DNA of 64,000 bases from Haematobacter massiliensis (GCF_000740795.1 NZ_JGYG01000001.1:62001-126000), one strand, 5' to 3'. Positions 18,192-27,962 are shown, counted from the stretch's first letter. Numbers and translations: made by a program. Notes: generated by a model not told the origin, from the letters alone.

Positions 18192-19163
18192 TCATCGCCC
18201 AGACGGCAATGGGCGGACAGGGTTCTCTGAGCGGAGGCGTGCCCGCTGTATCGCGGCGATCACCGCGTCGGAATGGGTGTGGTGGAGCATGTGCCCGCCA
18301 TTCGAGATCACGCTCAGCACCGCGGAGGGCACCTCAATGGCCAGCGCTTCGCCGTTGCGACGCACCGGCACGACCGCATCCGCATCGCCATGAAGCACTT
18401 CCACCGGCAGGGTCAGCCGCGGATATCCCAGGCGCAACCGGCGGAGCGCCCGGCTGAGGCCCGCCACCTGCCGCGCATTTGCTGTGAAGCTCTCAGCCCG
18501 AAGCGTGAGCGCCAGCCCCGCTGTCTGCGCATAATCGGCGGGCGCGTGCTGCGGCGCAAAGGCGGGACCAAAGGCCGCGCGCATCATCCGTGGTGTTGAC
18601 CAGGCGGTAAAGAAAGGGGCGGAAAGACGCCCGGCAAAGGCGGTGGCAAGCAGCCGTGTGGTCAGCGCGATGGGCCGGGGATAGGGGTGCGATGCTGCGC
18701 TGATCGCAACAACGGCCCTGACCCTGTCCGGCCGCTGCATCGCCCAGGCAAGCGCCACGGCGCCCCCATAGGAATGACCGACCAGAATCGGGTTGTGAAG
18801 CCCCAGCTTGTCCGCCGCCGCGCTCAGAAACTCCGCCTGTGCCGCAGGGTCGGTTTCCCGGTCGATCGTACCTGTCCAGCCGAGGGAGGGACGGTCGAAG
18901 ACGGTGACGCGGAATGCGCTCACCAATTCGGGCAGCAAGGCCGAGAAGTCGCGATGATTGCCGCTCGCCCCATGAATAAGCACGAGGTCAGGCCCATGTC
19001 CGCGGGTTACAGCTTCCACCTGCACGCCGTCTATGGTGAGGGAGGCACCTTCGGCTGGATACTCCGCCTCCGCCCGACGGGTATTCCGCTTCGCCCGGTG
19101 GCGGGTGAGGAGCGCGAAGCCCCCGCCTGCCGCGAGGGCGAGGAGGAGACTACCGCTCGCCAA
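18192..19163 (-). CDS. Alpha/beta hydrolase, membrane-anchored
   Basis: A 323-aa serine hydrolase. The N-terminus holds a hydrophobic anchor ([15 protein letters not shown]) followed by a basic HRAKRNTRR stop-transfer segment. The fold shows the oxyanion HGASG, the nucleophile elbow GHSYGG, the acid in HGDADAVVP and the histidine in [10 protein letters not shown]. The start appears to be a TTG at 19163, overlapping the end of metA by 14 bp. Substrate unknown; the sequence resembles haloperoxidase/epoxide-hydrolase-like esterases. Confidence 0.87.
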   Translation of the reverse strand: MASGSLLLALAAGGGFALLTRHRAKRNTRRAEAEYPAEGASLTIDGVQVEAVTRGHGPDLVLIHGASGNHRDFSALLPELVSAFRVTVFDRPSLGWTGTIDRETDPAAQAEFLSAAADKLGLHNPILVGHSYGGAVALAWAMQRPDRVRAVVAISAASHPYPRPIALTTRLLATAFAGRLSAPFFTAWSTPRMMRAAFGPAFAPQHAPADYAQTAGLALTLRAESFTANARQVAGLSRALRRLRLGYPRLTLPVEVLHGDADAVVPVRRNGEALAIEVPSAVLSVISNGGHMLHHTHSDAVIAAIQRARLRSENPVRPLPSGR

Positions 19164-20076
19164 TCTCGTTCATGTCATAGGGCGTGGATTGGTAGATTTC
19201 ATTGATCCAGTTGCCATAGAGCAGATGGGCATGGCTCCGCCAGCGGTTGACGGGCGGGCGGGACGGATCGTCATCGGGATAATAGTTCAGGGGTACGTTG
19301 ATGGCTTTGCCCTGCGCCACATCACGGTCGTATTCTTCTTTTAAAGTGTGAGTATCATACTCGAAGTGATTGAAAATATAGAGAGACCTGTGTGCCGGAT
19401 CTTCGACCAAGCAGGGGCCGACCTCGGTGGAGCCGAGCAGCGTCACCAGCCCCTCCCGCGCATCGATCTCCTCCTGCCGCATCTCCGTCCAGCGGCTCAC
19501 GGGAATGACGAAATCGTCGGAGAAACCACGGAGGTAGGGGGAGGACGGCGATATGTTCATGTGACGGAAACAGCCAAAGGACTTGGCTGGCAGGATGTGC
19601 TTATCGACGCCGTGAAAGTGGTTGATCATCGCCATCCCGCCCCAGCAGACCCCAAAGGTGGAGTGGACATTGCGCTGCGTCCAGTCGAAAACCTCGCGCA
19701 GTTCTTCCCAGTAGGTCACATCTTCGAAGGCCAGATGCTCGATGGGTGCGCCGGTCACGAGCAACCCGTCAAACTTCTCGCCCGATGCCTTCACCTCCTG
19801 AAAGGGGCGGTAGAACTCCTCCATATGTTCGGCGGCGGTGTTCTTCGTCTGATGCTCCGACATGCGGATGAGGTGCAGGTCGATCTGCAGCGGCGTGGCA
19901 CCGATCAGGCGGGCGAACTGGTTCTCCGTCTGGATCTTCTTCGGCATCAGGTTCAGCAGCCCGATGCGCAAGGGCCGGATGTCCTGCCGCGCGGCCCGAT
20001 CATCCGACATCACCATGACGCCCTCTCGCGACAGGACATCGTAGGCGGGCAGGTTCTCGGGCAGTTTGATCGGCAT
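19150..20076 (-). CDS. metA: Homoserine O-acyltransferase MetA (predicted acetyl-CoA dependent)
   Basis: First committed enzyme of methionine synthesis, 308 aa. The catalytic Cys144 lies in FGVCWGG and the His/Glu pair in FNHFEYD. At the site equivalent to E. coli residue 111 (Gly, succinyl-CoA) this protein has Glu113 in TGAPIEHL. Glu there is the known marker of acetyl-CoA use, as in the B. cereus enzyme, so the product is probably O-acetylhomoserine. An AAGGAG site precedes the ATG by seven bases. Upstream (26 bp) is the P-loop ATPase gene; no riboswitch fits in that gap. Confidence 0.95.
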   Translation of the reverse strand: MPIKLPENLPAYDVLSREGVMVMSDDRAARQDIRPLRIGLLNLMPKKIQTENQFARLIGATPLQIDLHLIRMSEHQTKNTAAEHMEEFYRPFQEVKASGEKFDGLLVTGAPIEHLAFEDVTYWEELREVFDWTQRNVHSTFGVCWGGMAMINHFHGVDKHILPAKSFGCFRHMNISPSSPYLRGFSDDFVIPVSRWTEMRQEEIDAREGLVTLLGSTEVGPCLVEDPAHRSLYIFNHFEYDTHTLKEEYDRDVAQGKAINVPLNYYPDDDPSRPPVNRWRSHAHLLYGNWINEIYQSTPYDMNEIGER

Positions 20077-20102
20077 GATGCGGCTCCTTCCAGAGCGGCG
20101 AG

Positions 20103-20975
20103 TTATGCTCTCTCGCGTTTCTGCTCAAGCCCTCTCGCGACAAGGGCCGCGAAATCATCGGACGATCTCACCTGCGCCACATCCTCCGCGTCGAGGCTGA
20201 TCCCCCAGTTCTGCGCCATCGCGGCATAACGGGGCTGGCGGTGGGCGAGGGCACGGGCATAGGTCCAGCGCACGAAGGCATCGGGATCGACCTCCGTTTC
20301 GCGCAGACCAGTTTCGGACAGATAGGTCGCCCAGGCGTCATGCAGGAAGGAGGGTTGATAATACATGGGCTTCGGCGCGCGGTCGAACCGGCGGACGAGT
20401 TCCGCGGTATGCGCCTCAGACCCCTTGATCCAGATGAGCAGCGCACGGGATGCAAGCGCTGTCAGCACCATGTCCTCCGGGTCGTCGGGTTCGACCACCT
20501 CGCAGATGGAGCCGCCGGAATCGCAGACGAAATGCGGATAGCCGTAGATATCCGCCGAGCGGTCGATGAAACGCCCGGTGTCGAGCAGCGAGGCAATCTC
20601 GGCGTCCCGATGCTGCTCCTGCCGCTTCATGTATTCGGTGAAGGGCAGACCGCCCCGCTCCGGGTTCCCGGGTTTGCCGAGATAGGTCGAAAGCGGTGCG
20701 AGGTTGTCGAAGGTGATGTTCGAGCCGATGAAGATAGAGTCGCTCATCAGAAGCTCGCGCAGGAACGGATTCCGCATCGCCTCGCGCTTGAAGTTATCGA
20801 CGATGTATTCGCCCATGTAGCGCGTGCCGATGCGGTAATCCACGGAGTAGTGGAACCAGCGCCCGCTGTCGCGCAGGATGTTGGAAACATGGGTCTTTCC
20901 GAGGCCCGACATGCCGAAGAGCAGCACCCGCTTCGCAGGCGCGTCGAGCCAGTCGCGGGCGGTGGCGTAGATCAT
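20103..20975 (-). CDS. P-loop ATPase, function unknown
   Basis: A 290-aa soluble protein starting with an ATPase core: [21 protein letters not shown] gives the Walker A motif (GMSGLGKT, residues 18-25). LLIWIKG may be a Walker B-like strand. The rest does not match a family I can name; similar single-domain NTPases are found in Rhodobacteraceae. The ATG at 20975 follows GGAGGG-ATC and is preferred over an in-frame ATG at 21020. The ribosome binding site is enclosed in a perfect hairpin, listed separately. It sits 26 bp upstream of metA in the same direction and may be co-transcribed with it. Confidence 0.82.
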   Translation of the reverse strand: MIYATARDWLDAPAKRVLLFGMSGLGKTHVSNILRDSGRWFHYSVDYRIGTRYMGEYIVDNFKREAMRNPFLRELLMSDSIFIGSNITFDNLAPLSTYLGKPGNPERGGLPFTEYMKRQEQHRDAEIASLLDTGRFIDRSADIYGYPHFVCDSGGSICEVVEPDDPEDMVLTALASRALLIWIKGSEAHTAELVRRFDRAPKPMYYQPSFLHDAWATYLSETGLRETEVDPDAFVRWTYARALAHRQPRYAAMAQNWGISLDAEDVAQVRSSDDFAALVARGLEQKRERA

Positions 20976-20976
20976 G

Positions 20977-21001
20977 ATCCCTCCGGTTTTGCCGGAGGGA
21001 T
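20977..21001 (-). promoter_or_regulatory. Hairpin sequestering the ribosome binding site of the ATPase gene
   Basis: ATCCCTCCGG and CCGGAGGGAT form a perfect 10-bp stem with a five-base loop. The 3' arm of the mRNA contains the GGAGGG ribosome binding site, and the start codon begins two bases after the stem. No T-run follows, so it does not look like a terminator. This layout would block translation until the stem is opened. Confidence 0.55.
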
Positions 21002-21059
21002 AACCGCTTCGATCCGGCATGTGTAGCCCCGTTCGCGCGGGAGCGGGGCCATTCGGTTG

Positions 21060-22138
21060 TCAGAAGGCGTAGCCCACTTTCATCGCAGCCAGCAGGCCCT
21101 TCTGGTTGAAGGTCGCGGTATAGGCCCCTCCGATATTCGTCTCGCTATCGCGCATGTCGAGGTAGGAGAGACCCGCCGTCACCTTCATCGGGCCATGCGT
21201 GTAGGTACCGGCCAGACCGATGCTCCGACGCCCGTTGGGCGGCCCGAGGTTGGAGGAGTACCCGTCCATCGCGGTCTCATAGCCGAACAGCACAGCTCCC
21301 GACCAGGTTTCGTTGAACTTGTGGCCAATGCCCACCACGACGGTGGTGGTATCGTCCTCATACCCCACCAGAGGACCGCCGGTGACGGCGCCGTATGCGG
21401 GCGGACTGATATCGAACTTGGACCATTCTACCCAGCGGATGGAGCCGAAGGCCAGCCAGTCGGGCGCGATGCCGGTCTGAACTCGAGCTGAACCGATTTC
21501 GGGATGGTGGTGGTGAACTGGGTGTCACCCATGAAGGTATCCCGCGCCCCGAAATCATGGTCGATGGGCGAGGTGTAGGTCAAGGCGACCCGAACTGCAT
21601 ATTCCGGTATCTCATAAGCCACACCGGCCAGCCAGCCCAGATCCGTTTCCGTATCCGTCTGCATGCCATAGGTGAAGCGCGGGGTGTTCAGGTTCACATG
21701 CCCCGATGTCCGCAGAACGCGAAGCCCGCCATAGATGCTGAAATTCTCATTGAACTTGTAGCGCGCCATCAGCGTGGCGCCGTGGGAACGGACCTTGGCC
21801 CGTGTTCCCGCAAGCGGATAGAATGAGTCGGAGGGATAGCTCACATCGGCGCCCACCGGCTGATCCAGTACCACCGCCACATCGAGATCCGGCGTAACAG
21901 GGTACTTCAGCCCGAGAATGTAGGTATTGAAGTTACCCATCACACCGCCGCCCGTCGATATGGGCAGGCCGTTCAATCTTCCGCTCGAGTCGAGATTGAC
22001 CGTGCCCAGGCTCAACTCCACATAGCGACCCTCTTCAAACAGGATCGAGGATGATGTGAAGGTGCGCTCGATGGCGGCAGCCTGTGCGAGAGTGGCAGAC
22101 AGCCCGAAAAAGGCTGTCGTAAGCAGCAGTTGTTTCAT
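21060..22138 (-). pseudogene. FadL/OmpP1-type outer membrane transporter, frameshifted
   Basis: The N-terminal part starts at ATG 22138 after AAAGGGGGGAAA and encodes a Sec signal (MKQLLLTTAFFGLSATLAQA, cut before AIERTF), then about 215 residues of FadL-like beta-barrel up to TIPKSVQLEF. At about 21479-21481 the frame is lost. Reading on in the adjacent frame restores QTGIAPDWLAFGSIRWVEW and continues to the C-terminal GLLAAMKVGYAF with its terminal Phe, as in outer-membrane barrels. Restoring one base (TTCAG to TTCCAG on the coding strand) would give an intact barrel of about 358 aa. It would import long-chain fatty acids or other hydrophobic compounds. It is either a recent pseudogene or a sequencing error. 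Confidence 0.85.
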
Positions 22139-22559
22139 TTTCCCCCCTTTGGGTGTGACCAGCAGACACGCCCTTGACATGAGGCTAAATATCGCGCGCC
22201 AGCGGTCAATGATAACGCGAGGGAAAGCAGATCGTTTTTTGCGTGAGAGGCGGGCAGGTTACACCTGCGGTTGCATGTGTTGCCGCAATGGCTTGGGTTC
22301 GCTTCCTCCTGGCCGAGTTAAGGCGATCGTTCTGCATTTGCGCCCGCAAGTCGGCAGATGTTCCTGCCGTACGCCATTCAGAGGATTTTCTTTCTGAGAG
22401 CCGCGGAGCGAAGTTTCTACGATGAAATGACTATTCCGAGTATCGCCCCTTATGGAGTATATTATGCTCCCGCCGGCCTCAAAATCGCCTATCCCCTTTC
22501 CTTGTCGATAGGGGGCGCCGCCTTTAGCTTCCGCTGACCCGGAACCCGAGGACAATTGA
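22139..22559. other. Intergenic region between the porin and the sulfate importer
   Basis: The 421 bp hold no supported gene. Promoters for both divergent units must lie here. A TATATTAT tract at 22458-22465, about 95 bp before cysA, is the best -10 candidate for the sulfate operon. I see no clear riboswitch or regulator palindrome. Confidence 0.5.
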
Positions 22560-23666
22560 ATGGCGCTGATCATCGAAAGGCTCACCAAACGCTTCGGGGC
22601 GACGGAGGTGCTGCGGGGAATCGGGTTGGAAATCGACTCGGGGGAGCTTGTGGCACTGCTGGGTCCGTCCGGCTCTGGAAAGACGACCCTGCTCAGGATC
22701 ATCGCCGGGCTGGACTGGCCCGATGCCGGCGCGATTTCCCATGACGGGAAGGATTGGCTCGCGCTCGATGCGCGGACGCGCAACACCGGCTTCGTGTTCC
22801 AGCATTACGCGCTTTTTCCGCATATGACGGTGCGCGACAATATCGCCTTTGGCCTGACGGTGCGCCCGCGCTCCAGCCGCCCCGCGAAGGCGGAGATCGC
22901 GGCTACCGTGACGGATCTGCTGAACTTCCTGCAGATCGCGCATCTTGCGGACCGCTATCCGGCTGCTCTCTCGGGCGGCCAACGGCAGCGGGTGGCACTC
23001 GGTCGCGCGATGGCCATCAGGCCCGAGGTCCTGCTGCTCGACGAACCCTTCGGGGCGCTGGACGCCGCGGTGCGCCGCGATCTTCGCCGCTGGCTGCGCG
23101 AGGTGCATGAGGCGCGCGGGACGACCACTGTCTTCGTCACCCATGATCAGGAGGAGGCCTTTGAGCTGGCCGACCGGGTCGTGGTGATGGGTGAGGGGCG
23201 GATCGAGCAGATCGGCACCCCGGACGAAATCTACGATCATCCTGCGACGCCCTTCGTGGCCCGTTTCCTTGGCGCAACGGTCGAACTCCCGGTCACGCTC
23301 AGGGCGGGGCGGGTGGAGGCGGCGGGCGTAGATGCCTCGCACCTGCCGCGCGTGGCCTATCCCGACGGGGCGGCGCGGCTGTTCCTGCGCCCCGGAGAGA
23401 TCAGTCCGGTGGTGGATCAGACCTCTCCCTTCTCGATCTCCGCCATTGCGAGCACGGGCGCGACGCTTCGCCTGTTCGTGAACGGCCCGAATGGGCTGGC
23501 CTTCGACATGGAGGTTCCGCGCCGGTCGAGCGGGGCCGCCGATATCCGCACCGGCACCCCTATCAGGCTGCGCCCCGAAGCGGGCCGCGTCTTCGCCGAG
23601 GGCAAGCGTGCTGCACAACCCGCGCCGCCTGCCGCCTCCACCATATTCAAGGAGAACCGTTCGTGA
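22560..23666 (+). CDS. cysA: Sulfate/thiosulfate ABC transporter ATP-binding protein
   Basis: ATPase of 368 aa that powers sulfate import. Walker A GPSGSGKTT, Q-loop FVFQHYALFPHMTV, signature LSGGQRQRVALGRAM, Walker B VLLLDEPFGALD and the switch THDQEEAFEL are all present. The final 120 residues are a CysA-type regulatory domain. It is assigned to sulfate because the next gene encodes a typical sulfate-binding protein and is joined to it by a four-base overlap. The order ATPase, binding protein, T permease, W permease differs from the E. coli arrangement with cysA last. Confidence 0.9.
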   Translation: MALIIERLTKRFGATEVLRGIGLEIDSGELVALLGPSGSGKTTLLRIIAGLDWPDAGAISHDGKDWLALDARTRNTGFVFQHYALFPHMTVRDNIAFGLTVRPRSSRPAKAEIAATVTDLLNFLQIAHLADRYPAALSGGQRQRVALGRAMAIRPEVLLLDEPFGALDAAVRRDLRRWLREVHEARGTTTVFVTHDQEEAFELADRVVVMGEGRIEQIGTPDEIYDHPATPFVARFLGATVELPVTLRAGRVEAAGVDASHLPRVAYPDGAARLFLRPGEISPVVDQTSPFSISAIASTGATLRLFVNGPNGLAFDMEVPRRSSGAADIRTGTPIRLRPEAGRVFAEGKRAAQPAPPAASTIFKENRS

Positions 23667-24661
23667 AACACGCCCTTTTCGGAGTCGTCCTCGCCGCAGG
23701 GCTGGGCTTCGCCGCGCCCGTTCTGGCGCAGGACAAGCTGCTCAACGTATCCTATGACGTCGCGCGTGAGCTTTTCGCCGCGATCAACCCGGCCTTTGCT
23801 CAAAAGTGGAAAGCCGAAACCGGCCGCGACGTGACGATCGACCAGTCGCATGGCGGCTCCTCCCGTCAGGCGCGCGCGATCCTTGAAGGGTTGCCCGCGG
23901 ATGTGGTCACCTTCAACCAGGTCACCGATATCGACGTGCTGGCGGAGGGGGGTCTGATCGCGAAGGACTGGCGTGACCGCCTGCCGAACAATGCCTCGCC
24001 CTATTACTCGCTTCCCGCCTTCCTCGTCCGGGAGGGGAACCCGAAGAACATCCGCGATTGGTCCGACCTTGTCCGCGACGATGTGAAGGTGGTCTTTCCG
24101 AACCCCAAGACATCCGGTAACGCGCGTTACACCTATCTCGGTGCCTATGCCTTCGCGCTCGATCAGAATGGCGGCGATGAGGAGAAGGCCCAGGAGTTCG
24201 TGAAGAAGCTCTTCTCCAACGTCCCGGTATTCGATACCGGCGGCCGCGCCGCGACGACGACCTTCGCTGAGCGCGAAATCGGTGACGTTCTCATCACATT
24301 CGAGGCCGAAACCGGAGGCATCGCGCGGGAATATGGCGACAAGGGGTTTGAGCGGGTGACGCCCTCCCTTTCCGTCATGGCGGACTTTCCGGTGAGCGTG
24401 GTGGACGAGGTTGCAAAGAAGAACGGCACGGAGAAGCTCGCGGCGGACTACCTGGATTTCCTCTACTCGGCGGAGGGACAGAAGATCCTCGCCGAACATT
24501 TCTACCGCGTGCATGATGAAGCAGCCGCCGAGGAGTTCGCCGAGAACTTCCCGGAGGTGAAGCTCGTGACGGTGGACGACGTTTTTGGAGGCTGGGAAAA
24601 GGCGCAGGCCGAGCATTTCGCAGAAGGCGGCATTCTCGACAGCGTGTTCGTCAACCAATGA
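23663..24661 (+). CDS. Sulfate ABC transporter substrate-binding protein
   Basis: Periplasmic sulfate-binding protein, 332 aa, with a Sec signal (KHALFGVVLAAGLGFAAPVLAQ). Family blocks are LLNVSYDVARELFAAINPAF, DQSHGGSSRQARAI, ADVVTFNQVTDID and NPKTSGNARYTYL, whose backbone amides and Ser residues hold the sulfate dianion. The GTG start at 23663 overlaps the cysA stop and follows AAGGAGAACC. It could equally be called sbp or cysP, since sulfate and thiosulfate binders are not separable by eye. Confidence 0.94.
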   Translation: MKHALFGVVLAAGLGFAAPVLAQDKLLNVSYDVARELFAAINPAFAQKWKAETGRDVTIDQSHGGSSRQARAILEGLPADVVTFNQVTDIDVLAEGGLIAKDWRDRLPNNASPYYSLPAFLVREGNPKNIRDWSDLVRDDVKVVFPNPKTSGNARYTYLGAYAFALDQNGGDEEKAQEFVKKLFSNVPVFDTGGRAATTTFAEREIGDVLITFEAETGGIAREYGDKGFERVTPSLSVMADFPVSVVDEVAKKNGTEKLAADYLDFLYSAEGQKILAEHFYRVHDEAAAEEFAENFPEVKLVTVDDVFGGWEKAQAEHFAEGGILDSVFVNQ

Positions 24662-25509
24662 GCCTTTCTGCCCCCTCCGCGCCAGTGCGGCCGAAACGGG
24701 TGCTTCCCGGTTTCGGCCTCTCCATCGGCGTGACGATGATCTATCTCACGGTGATCGTGCTCGTGCCCGTCGCGGCACTGGTGCTGAAGGGGGCGGATAT
24801 CGGCTTTGCGCGCTATTGGCAGATCGTGACGGGTCCGCGCACGCTCGCCGCGTTCAAACTCACCCTGACGGCGGCCGCGATGGCGACGGTGGTCAATGCC
24901 GTCTACGGCCTGCTGATGGCATGGGTGCTGACGCGCTACGACTTTCCCGGAAAGCGCCTTCTCGACGCGCTGATGGATGTGCCCTTCGCCCTGCCGACAG
25001 CGGTGGCGGGCATCACGCTGACGGCGCTTTTCGCCGGCAACGGCTGGTTCGGCATGTGGCTGGAGGCTGCGGGCCTTCCGGTTGTCTACACGATCTGGGG
25101 CGTCGCCATCGCGATGGCCTTTACCTCCATCCCCTTCGTCGTCCGGACGGTGCAGCCCGTGCTGGAGGATCTGGATCACGCGCTGGAGGAGGCCGCCACG
25201 ACGCTGGGGGCGCGGCCGTTCACGATCTTCCGCAGGGTGATCTTTCCGGCAATCCTGCCCGCCTTTCTGGCCGGGGTGACGCTCTCCTTCGCACGCTCGC
25301 TTGGTGAGTTCGGAGCCGTGGTGTTCATCGCCGGCAACCTGCCGTTCGAGACGGAGATCGCCTCGCTGCTCGCCGTCATCCGCTTGGAGGAATACGACTA
25401 CTCCGGCGCCGCCGCCATCGCCCTGACGCTGCTGCTCTTTGCCTTTGTCTTGCTCGTTCTGTCCAACCTGCTGCAATCCTGGGCGATGCGCCACAAGGAG
25501 GCGGCATGA
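24658..25509 (+). CDS. cysT: Sulfate ABC transporter permease CysT
   Basis: Inner-membrane permease, 283 aa, six spans. It shows the LPTAVAGITLTALF segment characteristic of CysT/CysU and the EAA loop LEEAATTLGARPFTIFRRVIFP, followed by the family block SFARSLGEFGAVVFIAGNLPF. Its ATG overlaps the binding-protein stop (ATGA). It forms the sulfate channel with CysW. Confidence 0.94.
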   Translation: MSLSAPSAPVRPKRVLPGFGLSIGVTMIYLTVIVLVPVAALVLKGADIGFARYWQIVTGPRTLAAFKLTLTAAAMATVVNAVYGLLMAWVLTRYDFPGKRLLDALMDVPFALPTAVAGITLTALFAGNGWFGMWLEAAGLPVVYTIWGVAIAMAFTSIPFVVRTVQPVLEDLDHALEEAATTLGARPFTIFRRVIFPAILPAFLAGVTLSFARSLGEFGAVVFIAGNLPFETEIASLLAVIRLEEYDYSGAAAIALTLLLFAFVLLVLSNLLQSWAMRHKEAA

Positions 25510-26339
25510 CCACCGCGATCACCACGGGGGCACTTGCGCCCCAGCGGAGCGCGCTGGTGCCACGCCTGCTGATCGGGCTGGCCGTGGTGATGACGCTGGT
25601 GCTCGTCGTCGTGCCGCTCGTCTACATCTTCTGGCGCGCCTTCGGGCAGGGGTGGGCGGTTTGGCAAGCGAACATCCTGCACCCTAACACGCTGCACGCC
25701 ATCTGGCTCACTACGCTCATCGCGCTCATCGTGGTGCCGCTGAACGTGGGCTTCGGGATTGCCGCCGCATGGCTGGTGGCGCGGTTCCGCTTCCCGGGGC
25801 GGAAGTTCGTCATGGCGCTGGTGGAGATCCCGTTCTCCATCTCGCCGATCATCGCCGGTATCTGCTACCTGCTTCTTTACGGGAGGCAGGGGCTGCTGGG
25901 CCCGTGGCTTGCGGCGCACGACATCCAGATCCTCTTCGCCCTGCCGGGCATCGTCATGGTCACCCTCTTCGTCACCGCTCCTTTCGTCGCGCGGGAAGTA
26001 CTGCCGCTCATGCAGGCTCAGGGGAGCGAGCAGGAGCAGGCTGCCGTGACGTTGGGCGCCTCCGGCTGGCAGGTGTTCCGCCGGGTGACACTCCCGAACA
26101 TCCGCTGGGCGCTTCTCTATGGTGCGGTGCTTTGCACGGCGCGGGCGGTCGGAGAATTCGGCGCGGTTTCCGTTGTCTCGGGCAATATTCGCGGGCAGAC
26201 CAATACGCTGCCGTTGCAGATCGAACTGCTCTACAATGACTACAATGCCGTCGGTGCCTTTGCTGCCGCCACCGTTCTGACGACGATCGCCGTCCTGGCG
26301 CTCATCTCCAAGGCATTTGTCGAGGCGCGTCGCTCATAA
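25506..26339 (+). CDS. cysW: Sulfate ABC transporter permease CysW
   Basis: Second sulfate permease, 277 aa, six spans, with EIPFSISPIIAGICYLLLYG and AVTLGASGWQVFRRVTLPNIRW (EAA loop), and the CysW block CTARAVGEFGAVSVVSGNIRGQTNTLPL. The start overlaps the cysT stop by four bases. It is the last gene of the operon; recA follows in the same direction after about 150 bp with its own SOS-type promoter region. Confidence 0.94.
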   Translation: MTTAITTGALAPQRSALVPRLLIGLAVVMTLVLVVVPLVYIFWRAFGQGWAVWQANILHPNTLHAIWLTTLIALIVVPLNVGFGIAAAWLVARFRFPGRKFVMALVEIPFSISPIIAGICYLLLYGRQGLLGPWLAAHDIQILFALPGIVMVTLFVTAPFVAREVLPLMQAQGSEQEQAAVTLGASGWQVFRRVTLPNIRWALLYGAVLCTARAVGEFGAVSVVSGNIRGQTNTLPLQIELLYNDYNAVGAFAAATVLTTIAVLALISKAFVEARRS

Positions 26340-26394
26340 ACCTTCTGTTAACCTTGCCGTGAGATCGTCGATTCTCAGAGAATTCGATTGATTT

Positions 26395-26409
26395 GTTCTC
26401 GTTTTGATC
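26395..26409. promoter_or_regulatory. Degenerate LexA box upstream of recA
   Basis: GTTC-N7-GATC matches the alphaproteobacterial LexA consensus GTTC-N7-GTTC except for one base. It lies 14 bp before the exact box at 26423, so it may be a second, weaker half of a tandem operator. Confidence 0.35.
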
Positions 26410-26422
26410 GCATAGATGATGA

Positions 26423-26437
26423 GAACAATAAAAGAAC
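26423..26437. promoter_or_regulatory. LexA (SOS) box of recA
   Basis: GAACAATAAAAGAAC is an exact GAAC-N7-GAAC site, the alphaproteobacterial LexA operator, centred 60 bp before the recA start codon. Confidence 0.88.
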
Positions 26438-26489
26438 TTCCGGCGAAGGTTGCCGGTCTCGGCAGGCTGTGACAAGAAGGGCGCATCAC

Positions 26490-27557
26490 ATGGCAATGGC
26501 GAACCTCCTCGACATGACGGACAAGCGCGTGAGCGACAAGCAAAAGGCCCTCGACTCGGCGCTCGCCCAGATCGAGCGGCAATTCGGCAAGGGCTCGATC
26601 ATGAAGCTCGGGGTGGATAGCCCCGTGGCGGAGATCGAGGCGACTTCGACGGGGTCGCTTGGCCTCGACATCGCCCTTGGCATCGGTGGTCTGCCGAAAG
26701 GGCGGATCGTGGAGATCTACGGCCCCGAAAGCTCGGGGAAGACCACGCTCACCCTTCATGTCGTGGCGGAGGAGCAGAAGAAGGGTGGCGTCTGCGCCTT
26801 TGTGGATGCGGAGCACGCGCTCGACCCTTCCTACGCGAGAAAGCTGGGCGTCAATCTGGATGAGCTGCTGATCTCTCAGCCAGATACGGGCGAGCAGGCG
26901 CTTGAGATCGTGGATACTCTGGTGCGCTCAGGAGCAGTCAATCTGGTGGTTGTCGACTCTGTGGCCGCGCTCACTCCCAAGGCGGAGATCGAGGGTGACA
27001 TGGGCGACAGCCAGGTCGGCGCTCAAGCCCGCCTGATGAGCCAGGCGATGCGGAAGCTCACCGCTTCGATCGGCAAATCGAATTGCATGGTCATCTTCAT
27101 CAACCAGATCCGCATGAAGATCGGTGTGATGTTCGGCTCTCCCGAAACGACTTCCGGCGGGCAGGCGCTGAAATTCTATGCCTCCGTGCGCCTCGACATC
27201 CGTCGGACTGGTTCGATCAAGGACAGGGATGAGGTGGTCGGCAACACCACTCGGGTGAAGGTGGTCAAGAACAAGGTCGCGCCGCCCTTCAAGCAGGTCG
27301 AATTCGACATCATGTATGGTGAAGGCATCTCCAAGACCGGCGAACTTCTGGACCTTGGCGTCAAGGCGGGCGTGGTGGATAAATCCGGCTCCTGGTTCTC
27401 CTATGGCGATGAGCGTATCGGCCAGGGTCGGGAGAATGCCAAGCAGTTCCTGAAAGACCATCCCGACGTTGCCTCCACCATCGAGGATCGTATCCGTGCC
27501 GCACATGGCCTCGATTTTGCCATTGCGGAAAACGACGGCGACATGGTCGAAGATTGA
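26490..27557 (+). CDS. recA: Recombinase RecA
   Basis: RecA, 355 aa, the ATP-dependent strand-exchange protein and co-protease for LexA. Walker A GPESSGKT is at residues 78-85; the MAW-type and L1/L2 regions are intact ([41 protein letters not shown]). The start at 26490 ([12 protein letters not shown]) follows AGAAGGG and agrees with family length; in-frame codons upstream overlap the LexA box. The C-terminus is acidic (NDGDMVED). It is regulated by LexA, encoded 1 kb downstream. Confidence 0.98.
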   Translation: MAMANLLDMTDKRVSDKQKALDSALAQIERQFGKGSIMKLGVDSPVAEIEATSTGSLGLDIALGIGGLPKGRIVEIYGPESSGKTTLTLHVVAEEQKKGGVCAFVDAEHALDPSYARKLGVNLDELLISQPDTGEQALEIVDTLVRSGAVNLVVVDSVAALTPKAEIEGDMGDSQVGAQARLMSQAMRKLTASIGKSNCMVIFINQIRMKIGVMFGSPETTSGGQALKFYASVRLDIRRTGSIKDRDEVVGNTTRVKVVKNKVAPPFKQVEFDIMYGEGISKTGELLDLGVKAGVVDKSGSWFSYGDERIGQGRENAKQFLKDHPDVASTIEDRIRAAHGLDFAIAENDGDMVED

Positions 27558-27561
27558 GAAA

Positions 27562-27583
27562 GAGGCCGCTTTCATGCGGCCTC
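27562..27583. terminator. Intrinsic terminator between recA and a small lipoprotein gene
   Basis: GAGGCCGC and GCGGCCTC pair over a six-base loop directly after the recA stop and next to the convergent lipoprotein gene end. It could serve both strands. Confidence 0.7.
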
Positions 27584-27589
27584 ATCTAT

Positions 27590-27817
27590 TCAACGGGTCG
27601 ATGGGCACCCGTTGAACCCGCGCCGCTGCACTTCGGTCAGAACACTTGCTTTTGTTTCTGACTGAGTGCGCGGGTTGCCATAAAGCTTACACAGATTGGT
27701 TAATGACATACCCGACAATTCTCGAGAGCGCTGCTCGGGTGTGTTGTTTTCGCGATGATTGGATGAAGCGTGTCCGCATCCGGCAAGAACCATTAAGACC
27801 AAAAGCATCTTTTTCAT
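27590..27817 (-). CDS. Small lipoprotein, function unknown
   Basis: A 75-aa protein with a lipoprotein signal: MKKMLLVLMVLAGC with the lipobox LAGC, cleavage before Cys14. The mature part is about 60 residues, polar, with a pattern MSLTNLCKLYGNPRTQSETKASVLTEVQRRGF that suggests a short helical domain and two further cysteines. A GGAAAGATG site precedes the start. It converges with recA. Composition is less GC-rich than its neighbours, and a transposase relic lies upstream, so acquisition is possible. Confidence 0.75.
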   Translation of the reverse strand: MKKMLLVLMVLAGCGHASSNHRENNTPEQRSRELSGMSLTNLCKLYGNPRTQSETKASVLTEVQRRGFNGCPSTR

Positions 27818-27962
27818 CGTTCATCTTTCCAAAATGACGGCTATAGGCGCATTCATCACCTATCTTCGAAGGATGACAACCCCACAGATGGCATCCAAGT
27901 TTAATCAGGATATGAGTTTTACAAGGTGGTGTGGGACTCTGTAACGACCCGGCGTGATCTGC

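Noticed and set aside
20077-20102. A SAM-type riboswitch before metA
   Set aside because: Only 26 bp separate metA from the upstream gene, too short for such an RNA.
20976-21020. Longer N-terminus for the P-loop ATPase (ATG at 21020)
   Set aside because: It lacks a ribosome site, would translate through the perfect hairpin, and adds a low-similarity 15-residue leader; the ATG at 20975 has GGAGGG next to it.
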